A stretch of DNA of 64,000 nt from Treponema pedis (lineage in GTDB: Bacteria; Spirochaetota; Spirochaetia; Treponematales; Treponemataceae): the NCBI RefSeq assembly GCF_017161325.1, contig NZ_CP045670.1:744001-808000 (forward strand), written 5' to 3'. Made by a program: the position numbers and the translations under genes. Shown in pieces: positions 44,854 through 53,247 of this stretch (positions within the stretch are counted from its first letter, which is position 1; each line of letters opens with the position of its first letter). The notes below the pieces were generated by a model. It was not told the origin of the DNA, made no database searches, and was given only the letters and a program-made list of their open reading frames with translations.

Positions 44854-46824
44854 TTACGCTTTTTTTAAATATTTTTCAAACCAGTTAAATATTTCCGTAA
44901 GTCTGCGTATTCTATGCTTAGGTTTTCCCGTGCGGGATAAATCGTGATTTTCGCCGTGGAACAAAACCAGTTTTGCTTCGCAGCCGTGATATTTTAATGC
45001 GGTAAACATTTGAAATGCGCACGCTTCAAAACATCGGTAATCTTCATCGGCTTGAATAAAAAGCGTTGGAGTTTTACATTTATCGGCATATTTTAAGGGA
45101 CTGTGGTTCCAAAGCTTTTCCTGTCCGTTCCAAGGCGTTGCATTTCCGTTTTGGTCCGAATTAAAATAATAGCCTATATCGGTAATTCCGAATTTTGAAA
45201 CCCAATTTGAAATTGAACGCTGGGAACAGGCTGCGGCAAATCTGTTTGTATGCCCTATCACCCAGTTTGTCATAAAGCCCCCGTAAGAGCCGCCCATAAC
45301 GCCTACCCTCGCCTTATCTATTTCCTTATACCGCTTTAAAACTTCATCTGTAAAATTCATTAAATCTTCATAATCCGTCGTACCGTATTTTCCGCGTATA
45401 TCGGCAAATTCTCTTCCCATTCCGTCCGCACCGTGCGGGTTTGTATAAAAAATAAAATAGCCTTGTTGAGCCAAAAATTGCATTTCGTGATAAAATATTG
45501 AACCGTATACGGTTTTAGGCCCGCCGTGAATCGAAAGAATAGCGGGGTATTTTTTTCCCGTTTTAAAATTTAAAGGCTTCAGCACAAAACCGTGCAAGGC
45601 GCTTCCGTTGCTTTTAAAAGTAAATTCTTCTGGAGTAATCTTATTCAATTTTTTTCCGTAAGAATTATGTTGCGTAAGACACTCTTCTTTCCCGTTTTCA
45701 AATAAGTACACTTCCTGTAAGTCCTGTTTTCTAAAGCCGATAAAAAGAATTTTATTTTCGTGTACGGCAAAGCAATCTACGGAGCCCTTTTCGGTAATAA
45801 GTTTTTGTATTTCGCCGGTTTCATTTATTGTGTTAATATATGAAGAATCGTCTTCGGTGGTAATAAAATAGTATTTTCCGTTTTTGCAAACCGAATTGGC
45901 CCCGCCGCCCAATCTGGAATCGGAGCCTACCGAATTCCAAAGGCTTTTATCGAAATCTTTAGGCGAAATCTTTTTTATGCCGCCGGTTTTATCCGCAATA
46001 TAAATATCGGCATCTTGGTTTATGCCGTATTTTTTTCCGTCCGCACCGGTAAAAATAATCTTATCGTCTAAAAACCTTGCGTCCGCATACATAAAACTTT
46101 GTGAAGCGTTTAATTGTTTTGTTTTTTCGGTTTTTAAATTCATCAATACGAGTTCATTGTATATCGATTTTTTATCGGTATAAGTTGTTTTTATAAAAAT
46201 AATTTGCCGTTCCGCTTTATTAAAATCGAAGCTCTCCGTTTCGGTAAACTCATCGGTCAGCGGAACGCCTTTCATTGTAGAAAGATTATAAAAAAATAAA
46301 CGGTTTCTTTTCCTTGAAGTAAAACCCCCGCCGTTTCTCCAAAAAGGAATTTCCTCAAAAGTTTCGTAATCGGCTTCGTCTTTTTTTGCCGCCTCCCGTT
46401 TTTCTTTCGGAAGTTTTGCAAAGGGGTCGTTTTTCCAAGCATGTAAAACCAATGCCGATTTTTTATCCGTCATTTTTATCTTTAAAACCGGAAAAGGAAA
46501 GGTATAAACCGCTTTAGCTTCGCCGCCGTCAACGGGAAGAGAATAAACGAAGGTTTTTTCTTTTTCCTCTTTTTCTTTTTTAGTACGCCTTGCAGAAAAT
46601 AAAAGCTCGTTTCCGTTAAAGCCGAAAAAGGCTTCAACATCTTTACCCGTTACTTGCTTTGTTTTTTTTGTCTGCATATTTAAAAGAAACAAAGTCTTGT
46701 TGTAACCGTTTTCTTCTAAATCCGCTTCGGCACAAATATATGCCGCATATTTTCCGTCGTCGGAAAATTGTAATCCGCTTAAAAATTGATAATTTTTAAA
46801 GTCGTCCAATTTAATTTGTTTCAT
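44854..46824 (-). CDS. Prolyl-oligopeptidase family S9 peptidase
   Basis: This 656-residue enzyme has an N-terminal beta-propeller (residues 1-400) and a C-terminal alpha/beta-hydrolase domain. The nucleophile motif is GGSYGGFMTNW, the acid lies in QADEDYRCFE, and the His in FHGENHDLSR. It cleaves short peptides or acylated amino ends in the cytoplasm; there is no signal peptide. Good Shine-Dalgarno GGAG. It is the last gene of a run with the upstream lipoprotein (17-base gap). Confidence 0.93.
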   Translation of the reverse strand: MKQIKLDDFKNYQFLSGLQFSDDGKYAAYICAEADLEENGYNKTLFLLNMQTKKTKQVTGKDVEAFFGFNGNELLFSARRTKKEKEEKEKTFVYSLPVDGGEAKAVYTFPFPVLKIKMTDKKSALVLHAWKNDPFAKLPKEKREAAKKDEADYETFEEIPFWRNGGGFTSRKRNRLFFYNLSTMKGVPLTDEFTETESFDFNKAERQIIFIKTTYTDKKSIYNELVLMNLKTEKTKQLNASQSFMYADARFLDDKIIFTGADGKKYGINQDADIYIADKTGGIKKISPKDFDKSLWNSVGSDSRLGGGANSVCKNGKYYFITTEDDSSYINTINETGEIQKLITEKGSVDCFAVHENKILFIGFRKQDLQEVYLFENGKEECLTQHNSYGKKLNKITPEEFTFKSNGSALHGFVLKPLNFKTGKKYPAILSIHGGPKTVYGSIFYHEMQFLAQQGYFIFYTNPHGADGMGREFADIRGKYGTTDYEDLMNFTDEVLKRYKEIDKARVGVMGGSYGGFMTNWVIGHTNRFAAACSQRSISNWVSKFGITDIGYYFNSDQNGNATPWNGQEKLWNHSPLKYADKCKTPTLFIQADEDYRCFEACAFQMFTALKYHGCEAKLVLFHGENHDLSRTGKPKHRIRRLTEIFNWFEKYLKKA

Positions 46825-46841
46825 TAAAAACTCCTATAATT

Positions 46842-49271
46842 TTATTTCCATTTAAATTGACTGCCGTCAAAATCAAGTTCTTTCGAGAACTTTGCCTCAG
46901 TATCCTTAACATCGAGGGTGTTATAAGGATAAGAAAAATTTAATACCTTATTTTTGTTTTGTACTTTCGGAGAAGGATTTTTATTACCGTAATATCCGTC
47001 CGAAGCAATTATAAGTTTATTTTCCGAGCCTGAAATAATGCGGTACGGAGCAAAGCCTTCGGTTTCCGTACCCCCGTTCCATAAATCTATTATTGTAGTT
47101 GAAGAATTAAAAGCGGAAGATAAATTTTCTATTTTAAACAGTTTACCTGATGTAAAAACTCTTGTAGTGCCGCTATTATTTAATTTTCCTGTTTTTTTTA
47201 CGCTTACACCGTATAAAATATCGTTTTTTACTTGCATGTCACTTATTTCTGCTAACCAAAAATCATCAACGGGTAAAGAAGGTATATTCTCGGAAATATA
47301 ATTTCTTTCTCCGTCGGAGATACCGGTATGTTTATATTTACGTATATCGGCATTGTAAGTAGTAGGTGTATTTTCATTATCAACCGATTTTATAGCGGCA
47401 AAAACACCGTCCTTATTTGCAGCCAAAGCGGTACAAAAAGATTTTGAACCTCCGCTATCATCAATCTTAACGGTGTATGGGTCTGATGCACCACTATCAT
47501 AACAGTTTATCCGCTTAATGTACGTTGTATTTATTTGTTTGTATGTATAATATAAATATGTTGTTAAATTGTCTTTACAAACGGCAATTGCACTAGGCAT
47601 AACTGAAAGGTTATAATTATTATAATCAGGTAAATTCTCAGTTACGACAAAGCTCATATTCTCAGGATATGAGCCATTGGTATTACGAATATACTTTTTT
47701 ATTGCGAATTTAGTATTACCGTTTTTTTTATATTCCCAAAGAAGATAAAAATGTTCATAATCCCCATCTTGATAATAGCAAAATACATCGGTAGGCTTTC
47801 TATTTTCACCGTTTACATTTTCATATTTTATTAAAGCTTGCTCCGATAACCCGTTATACTCTCCCTCATTCTTTTGATAATAAACAAAGCCCTTATCGGT
47901 ATCCGTATTTTTTGCCAATAAAAGCACCTTACCGCCCGGGACAGGAGCTTGAGCTGCGGCTTCTAAAAACCACTTATAATCGGTACTTTTAAAGCTAAGG
48001 TTTCCGGTTACGGTATTAAAAACCGCCAAACGGTTTACATGGGAATATGTTATCGGAGGAGGGCTTGTATTAAAATTATTAAAGCCCTCATCGGCTATGT
48101 AAATATTATCGTCTTCAAAGCCCAAAACTTGTACCGCTCCGTAAAAATCGTTTTCAGGTGTATGAATTATGTTGTTCTCCGGAGCTAAACCGTCGGTAAA
48201 GCCGTATTGATTCGGCGGCCTATCTTCTATACCTTCTTCCGTATAAGCATATTCTATAATGCCGCCTAAGGAGTAATAAGGAGAACCGGTGATACTGGAT
48301 AATGTAAAAAGAATATAAATTTTATTATCTTTTATAAAAACATCTCTGCAATGTACAGATTTATCGCTTCCTGCAACCTTGACACCGGGTAAAGATTTTT
48401 GACTGCCTACAGATGAAAGCGAGGAACCGTTTATTTTATACATATAAAGTTCATTTGTTTTAACCGTAAATAAATAACCGTTATATACCGCTATATATGC
48501 GCCTTGTAAGGTGCCGCCATTTATCTCGGATAGCACGGTATCTTCACCGATTGGGTAAAATTTATTGCTGCTGCCGTCCGTACAATATAAATACGTTTTT
48601 CCTGTTTTTATATCGTAAGCTAATTTTACCGTATAGTTTGTAGATAATACTGAAGGTAATGTTATTTCCTTTTTGCCGCTTCCGTCGCTGTTATAACGCT
48701 CCAATTTCCAATTGACGGGTGCGGAGGAAGTTTTATAAGCTACGTACAGACGGGCTTTTCCGTCGCGGCAAAATTCGGGATTATCGGTAGAAAAGTAGGA
48801 AGCTCCGGTAATTTTAATTGTACCTTCAGGCATAGTAATATCATAAGTTGCGGAAGAGCCCTTCTTTATTACCGAAAACCCGAAGGGTTTAAAAAAAACG
48901 GCATTTTTACTCAGCTTTAAATTTACCGTATTATTGCCTTCGGCTACGGTCAAGCCGGCATTACCGGCCCAAACTGCGGAACCCGTAAAAAGACTTACCC
49001 TTACGGTAAGTTCGCTCCCCACAATAAAATTTCCCTGAAAGACCTTAGCTTCATTTTCTTCCAAGTATTTTACAATGGAACCGCCTCTCGAATCTATAAT
49101 TTCAATCTTCATAGAAGCGCTTGAAAGCTCCGGTAAGCCGTTGGCTCCTACAGCTCTTTCCCCTTTTCCTTCAAGGTCTATAATAACAGTTCCGTAATCT
49201 TCCTGCATTAAAAGTTTACAGGAAGTAAACAGAAGTGTAAATAACAATGCAAAACACAAGATTTTTTTCAT
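46842..49271 (-). CDS. Large treponemal lipoprotein, propeller-like
   Basis: This 809-residue protein has signal peptide MKKILCFALLFTLLF and lipobox TSC. A first domain of about 150 residues is Ig-like (TVIIDLEGKGERAVG, LTVAEGNNTVNLKLSKNAVFF). Long repeats of the type YLYCTDGSSNKFYP, IYILFTLSS, NIYIADEGFNN and VFNTVTGNLSF suggest a beta-propeller. It is a paralogue of the 53248-55629 lipoprotein: both share NIxIADxGFNxx, NRLxVFN and a terminal ...EFSKxL-D-F segment. The function is unknown, with an outer-membrane or periplasmic location likely. Confidence 0.8.
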   Translation of the reverse strand: MKKILCFALLFTLLFTSCKLLMQEDYGTVIIDLEGKGERAVGANGLPELSSASMKIEIIDSRGGSIVKYLEENEAKVFQGNFIVGSELTVRVSLFTGSAVWAGNAGLTVAEGNNTVNLKLSKNAVFFKPFGFSVIKKGSSATYDITMPEGTIKITGASYFSTDNPEFCRDGKARLYVAYKTSSAPVNWKLERYNSDGSGKKEITLPSVLSTNYTVKLAYDIKTGKTYLYCTDGSSNKFYPIGEDTVLSEINGGTLQGAYIAVYNGYLFTVKTNELYMYKINGSSLSSVGSQKSLPGVKVAGSDKSVHCRDVFIKDNKIYILFTLSSITGSPYYSLGGIIEYAYTEEGIEDRPPNQYGFTDGLAPENNIIHTPENDFYGAVQVLGFEDDNIYIADEGFNNFNTSPPPITYSHVNRLAVFNTVTGNLSFKSTDYKWFLEAAAQAPVPGGKVLLLAKNTDTDKGFVYYQKNEGEYNGLSEQALIKYENVNGENRKPTDVFCYYQDGDYEHFYLLWEYKKNGNTKFAIKKYIRNTNGSYPENMSFVVTENLPDYNNYNLSVMPSAIAVCKDNLTTYLYYTYKQINTTYIKRINCYDSGASDPYTVKIDDSGGSKSFCTALAANKDGVFAAIKSVDNENTPTTYNADIRKYKHTGISDGERNYISENIPSLPVDDFWLAEISDMQVKNDILYGVSVKKTGKLNNSGTTRVFTSGKLFKIENLSSAFNSSTTIIDLWNGGTETEGFAPYRIISGSENKLIIASDGYYGNKNPSPKVQNKNKVLNFSYPYNTLDVKDTEAKFSKELDFDGSQFKWK

Positions 49272-49425
49272 AACAACATACCGCCTAATTTTTAAAATAT
49301 TACATTTTAACTATGGTATAAACCCTTATAGCCTACAGTATATTATAAAAAAATAAAAATAACAAGGTATTAAAAACTAAGGGCATCGCTCTCGATAAGC
49401 CCGGGGTACGGTTTCTTAAACAGTA

Positions 49426-49454
49426 TTGACACATATCCTTTTAAAAAGTAAACT
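49426..49454 (+). promoter_or_regulatory. hutI promoter
   Basis: Consensus TTGACA (49426-49431), 17 bases, TAAACT (49449-49454), 37 bases before the hutI ATG. Confidence 0.6.
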
Positions 49455-49490
49455 TAAAATTATAATTATATAAAATAAGGCGGAATTTCT

Positions 49491-50708
49491 ATGAATTTAT
49501 TTTTAAGCGATAGTATTTTTACGGCTGAAGAAAATTGCAATAATTCTTTTGCAGGATACATAGTTGTAGAAAACGGTATAATTCAAACCGTGGAAAAAGG
49601 CGAAGCCCCGCAGCACATTCAAAAGGCGGCGGAAAAAATTATAGATGCACGCGGAAAAACGATAACACCCGGCTTTGTAGACGCTCATACCCACCTCGTA
49701 CACGGCGGCTCCCGCGAAAACGAACTTGCAATGAAACTCGCAGGAAAATCTTACATAGAAATTCATCAAAGCGGCGGCGGTATTTTAAGCACGGTACGCG
49801 CTACCCGCCAAGCCTCAAAAGACGAATTAACAAAAAAAGCCCTAAAAAGTTTAAATACAATGCTCCGCTGCGGAACAACTACCGTTGAATCAAAAAGCGG
49901 TTACGGCCTTGATATGGAAACCGAAATTAAATGCCTCGAAATAAACCGGGAGCTTAATAAAATGCAGCCTATCGAACTTGTTTCCACATATATGGGCGCG
50001 CATTCGACACCGCCCGAATTTTCTGCGGATAAAAAAGGCTATATAAATTTTATGATAAAGGAGGTTATGCCCGAAGTTAAAAAGCGTAACCTTGCCGAAT
50101 TTTCGGATGCTTTTTGCGAAGATAAAATTTTTTCGGTTGAAGAAACCGAAAGAATAATGAAAGCCGCCGCAGACTTAGGGTTTAAACTTAAACTTCATGC
50201 GGACGAAATTGTCCCGTTTAACGGGGCCGAACTCGCCGCAAAAATGAATGCCGTTTCCGCAGAACATTTAATGGCAATTTCCGATAACGGAATAAAGGCT
50301 CTTGCAAAATCCGGAACGGTTGCCGTCCTCTTGCCTGCGACCTCGTTTTTTTTAATGTCGCCTATTTATGCGCCGGCAAAAAAAATGATTGAAGAAGGCG
50401 TTCGTGTCGCCATTGCAACGGACTATAATCCCGGAAGCAGCCCTACGGAAAATTTACAAACCGCAATGTCTATGGCTTGCTATAAAATGAAACTTTCGCC
50501 TGCTCAAATCTTAAAAGGCGTAACCTTAAATGCGGCTTATGCAATTTGCCGCGAAAAAACAATAGGCTCTATCGAAGAAGGAAAACAAGCCGATTTTGTT
50601 ATCTTCGATGCCCCTAACATAGACTACTTAATTTATCACTTCGGAGTAAATTCCGTTTGCCAAGTTTGGAAAAAGGGAAAACAGGTTATCTGCAATCGCG
50701 AAATATAA
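49491..50708 (+). CDS. hutI: Imidazolonepropionase
   Basis: This 405-residue amidohydrolase catalyses the third step of histidine breakdown, hydrolysing imidazolone propionate to formiminoglutamate. It has ITPGFVDAHTHLVHGGSRENE (metal-binding His pair), KLHADEI (metal His), EHLMAIS and ATDYNPGSSPTENL (catalytic Asp). The start has AAGGCGG upstream. No other hut genes are nearby, so the rest of the pathway must lie elsewhere. Confidence 0.95.
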   Translation: MNLFLSDSIFTAEENCNNSFAGYIVVENGIIQTVEKGEAPQHIQKAAEKIIDARGKTITPGFVDAHTHLVHGGSRENELAMKLAGKSYIEIHQSGGGILSTVRATRQASKDELTKKALKSLNTMLRCGTTTVESKSGYGLDMETEIKCLEINRELNKMQPIELVSTYMGAHSTPPEFSADKKGYINFMIKEVMPEVKKRNLAEFSDAFCEDKIFSVEETERIMKAAADLGFKLKLHADEIVPFNGAELAAKMNAVSAEHLMAISDNGIKALAKSGTVAVLLPATSFFLMSPIYAPAKKMIEEGVRVAIATDYNPGSSPTENLQTAMSMACYKMKLSPAQILKGVTLNAAYAICREKTIGSIEEGKQADFVIFDAPNIDYLIYHFGVNSVCQVWKKGKQVICNREI

Positions 50709-50809
50709 ATCCGTAATGCTTTTTTGCCCTTTTTATAAAAACGGATTACCGCTTTTATTTATTTACGTTATGTGTTAAAATATATCGGTTTAAAAATTCG
50801 GAGGTACTT

Positions 50810-51727
50810 ATGAAACCTACTCTTTTAGTTTTAGCGGCGGGAATGGGAAGCCGTTACGGAGGCGTTAAACAAATTGCGGCCGTAGGAATTCACGATGAAA
50901 CCTTATTGGACTACGCGGTTTATGACGCCGTAACAAACGGTTTCGGTAAAGTCGTCTTTATCATACGTAAAGATATCGAAGCCGATTTTCGGGAAAGGTT
51001 TTTTAATAGAATCGCCCGAAATTGCAATGCGGAATATGTATTTCAATCTTTGGACAGCCTTTTAACGGAAGAACAGCTCAGCCGTGCGGTAAACAGAAAA
51101 AAAACGTGGGGTACGGCTCATGCGGTTTTATGCGCAAAAGAAAAAATAAACGAACCCTTTGCGGTAATAAATGCCGACGATTATTACGGACGTGCCGCAT
51201 ATAAAACAATAGCAACCCATTTATCCACTCTTACAAACGATTCGGCGGAACATGCAATGGTAGGATATATTTTAGAAAAAACTTTAAGCCGCTCAGGCTC
51301 CGTTTCGCGCGGAGTTTGCGTAGTGGGAAACGGCTATCTTTCCGGAATAAGTGAAAACAAAAACATCTTTTATAAAAAAGAAGGCTCCGCAGAAAAAATC
51401 ATTTCGGAAATTGACGGAGAAGAAATAGAGCTTTCCGGCAGAGAAACCGTTTCTATGAATCTTTTCGGATTTACACCCAAAATTTTCGATTTTTTTGACG
51501 GATATTTTGCGGATTTTATTCATAAATATGCCGAAAGCGAAAAAGCCGAATGTCTTTTACCGGAAGCTGCCGGTTTAATGATAAAAAAAGGCTTGGGCAG
51601 AATAAAGGTTTACACTACAACCGAACGCTGGTTCGGAATGACATATCCTGAAGACCGGGAAATTGTACGCAAAGAACTTGCGGGAAAAATAAAAGAAAAG
51701 TACTATCCGGAATTTTTATGGCGGTAA
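50810..51727 (+). CDS. NTP-transferase-family nucleotidyltransferase
   Basis: This 305-residue protein starts after GGAGG. It has the sugar-nucleotide transferase signature LVLAAGMGSRYGGVKQ and the metal site VINADDYYGRAAY. The rest (SVSRGVCVVGNGYLSGI, MNLFGFTPKIFDFFDGYF) fits this family, which joins NTP to sugar or alcohol phosphates. The substrate cannot be told; no sugar-pathway genes adjoin. Confidence 0.85.
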   Translation: MKPTLLVLAAGMGSRYGGVKQIAAVGIHDETLLDYAVYDAVTNGFGKVVFIIRKDIEADFRERFFNRIARNCNAEYVFQSLDSLLTEEQLSRAVNRKKTWGTAHAVLCAKEKINEPFAVINADDYYGRAAYKTIATHLSTLTNDSAEHAMVGYILEKTLSRSGSVSRGVCVVGNGYLSGISENKNIFYKKEGSAEKIISEIDGEEIELSGRETVSMNLFGFTPKIFDFFDGYFADFIHKYAESEKAECLLPEAAGLMIKKGLGRIKVYTTTERWFGMTYPEDREIVRKELAGKIKEKYYPEFLWR

Positions 51728-51752
51728 TTTTTTAATCCGCATTTCAATTCGA

Positions 51753-51788
51753 TTTTAAGTTTGAGGATTTTTCTCCTCAAACTTAAAA
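51753..51788. terminator. Perfect bidirectional terminator
   Basis: TTTTAAGTTTGAGGA (51753-51767) and TCCTCAAACTTAAAA (51774-51788) form 15 perfect pairs with a TTTTTC loop, flanked by T and A runs. It ends both the nucleotidyltransferase and pncB, whose stop codon lies inside the stem. Confidence 0.8.
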
Positions 51789-53225
51789 CCAATCCTTAAA
51801 CACAGCCTTATTTTTTACCAAGTCCTGCTTTAAAGCACGCATTTTTGCGCTTAACGATACCTTATAAATATGCGGATTTAAAAGACGCTTTGAAGTATAA
51901 TCCAAACCGTCAAGCTGCATTTCGGTATATAATTTTATTTCTTTTAATGACGGCGAAGAGCCTACAGCCTTTCCGTTTTCAATTCTTTTTTCCAAAAGAG
52001 GTTCAACCCTTGCAGGTGAAAAAGTAAAATTTTGATAGTCGTTTGCCGGGTGATAAAAAGTCTGCTCAAGTCCCTCCTTGATTTCTTCGTCGGCAAGAGT
52101 TAAAATATCGGCTTTAAAAGAACCGTCGGCATTATAAAGCCGCCAAACTTGTTTGCTTCCGGGATTTGTCATTTTTGCGGGATTATCCGAAAATTTCATA
52201 ACGGGAATCCATTCTTTTTCGCTCTTACGCTTATGCGCGGCAAGTTTATAAACTCCCGTAAAAGAAGATTCGTTTCCTCCGGTAACCATATGCGTTCCTA
52301 CACCCCATAAATTTATAGGGGCATTGTTTTGAACAAGCGACTCTACAATTTCTTCGGTCAGCTCGTTTGAAACCGAAATGGAGGCATTGGGGCAGCCAGC
52401 CTTATCAAGCCGCTCACGGACAGCCTTACTTAAGTAATAAATATCCCCTGAATCAAGGCGCACTCCGAAATTTTTTCCTTTATCTTGAAGCCTTTTACCC
52501 GCCTTAATTGCATTTATAACTCCCGAACGGAGAGTGTCGTAAGTATCAATTAAAAATATGGAATTATCGGGATAAATATCGGCATAATAGTTAAAGGCTT
52601 CTTCCTCGCTTTTAAAAGACATAATCCATGAATGAGCCATTGTTCCGAGGGCGGGGATTCCCAACTGTTTTGCGGCAAGAGAATTACTTGTGCCGAAGGC
52701 TCCGCCTATATAGGCGGCCCTGCTTGCACTCATAGCCCCGTTGACGCCTTGAGCCCTGCGTAATCCGAATTCCATAATCTTACCCTTTTTTGACGCAAGC
52801 CAAATACGGGCGGTTTTCGTCGCAATTAAACTTTGAAAATTAATCGTATTTAAAATCAAACCTTCCAAAAGAAGGGCTTCTATAGCATTTGCCTCAACAC
52901 GTATTAAAGGTTCATTCGGAAAAATTAAACTGCCTTCTTTTATTGCCCAAAGGTTTCCGTTAAATTTAAAATCGGCAAGATAATCTAAAAAATCTTTTTC
53001 AAAAATTCCTTGTGCCGAAATCCAATCAATATCTTCTTTTTCAAAGTGAAAATTTTTAATTGCCTCCAAAAGAGGTTCAAGTCCGGCAAAAACGGAATAC
53101 CCGCCCTTAAACGGATTGCTTCTAAAAAACATTTCAAAAACGGTATCCGTATCGTTTCCTTTTTTCCAAAACCCTTGAGCCATTGTAAGCTCATAAAAAT
53201 CCGAAAATAAAGCATTATCCGTCAT
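51783..53225 (-). CDS. pncB: Nicotinate phosphoribosyltransferase
   Basis: This 480-residue enzyme makes nicotinate mononucleotide for NAD salvage. I start at MTDNALFSDFYELTMAQGFW, the family's typical N-terminus, preceded by AGGCGG; the frame extends upstream but without that context. Visible motifs include SQ-GIFEKDFLDYLADFKF, EFGLRRAQGVNGAMSASRAAYIGG, GTMAHSWIMSF and GVRLDSGDIYYLSK. It is the last gene after the glycoside hydrolase and lipoprotein on the same strand. Confidence 0.95.
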   Translation of the reverse strand: MTDNALFSDFYELTMAQGFWKKGNDTDTVFEMFFRSNPFKGGYSVFAGLEPLLEAIKNFHFEKEDIDWISAQGIFEKDFLDYLADFKFNGNLWAIKEGSLIFPNEPLIRVEANAIEALLLEGLILNTINFQSLIATKTARIWLASKKGKIMEFGLRRAQGVNGAMSASRAAYIGGAFGTSNSLAAKQLGIPALGTMAHSWIMSFKSEEEAFNYYADIYPDNSIFLIDTYDTLRSGVINAIKAGKRLQDKGKNFGVRLDSGDIYYLSKAVRERLDKAGCPNASISVSNELTEEIVESLVQNNAPINLWGVGTHMVTGGNESSFTGVYKLAAHKRKSEKEWIPVMKFSDNPAKMTNPGSKQVWRLYNADGSFKADILTLADEEIKEGLEQTFYHPANDYQNFTFSPARVEPLLEKRIENGKAVGSSPSLKEIKLYTEMQLDGLDYTSKRLLNPHIYKVSLSAKMRALKQDLVKNKAVFKDWF

Positions 53226-53247
53226 ATTTATCCGCCTTATGCCCTTT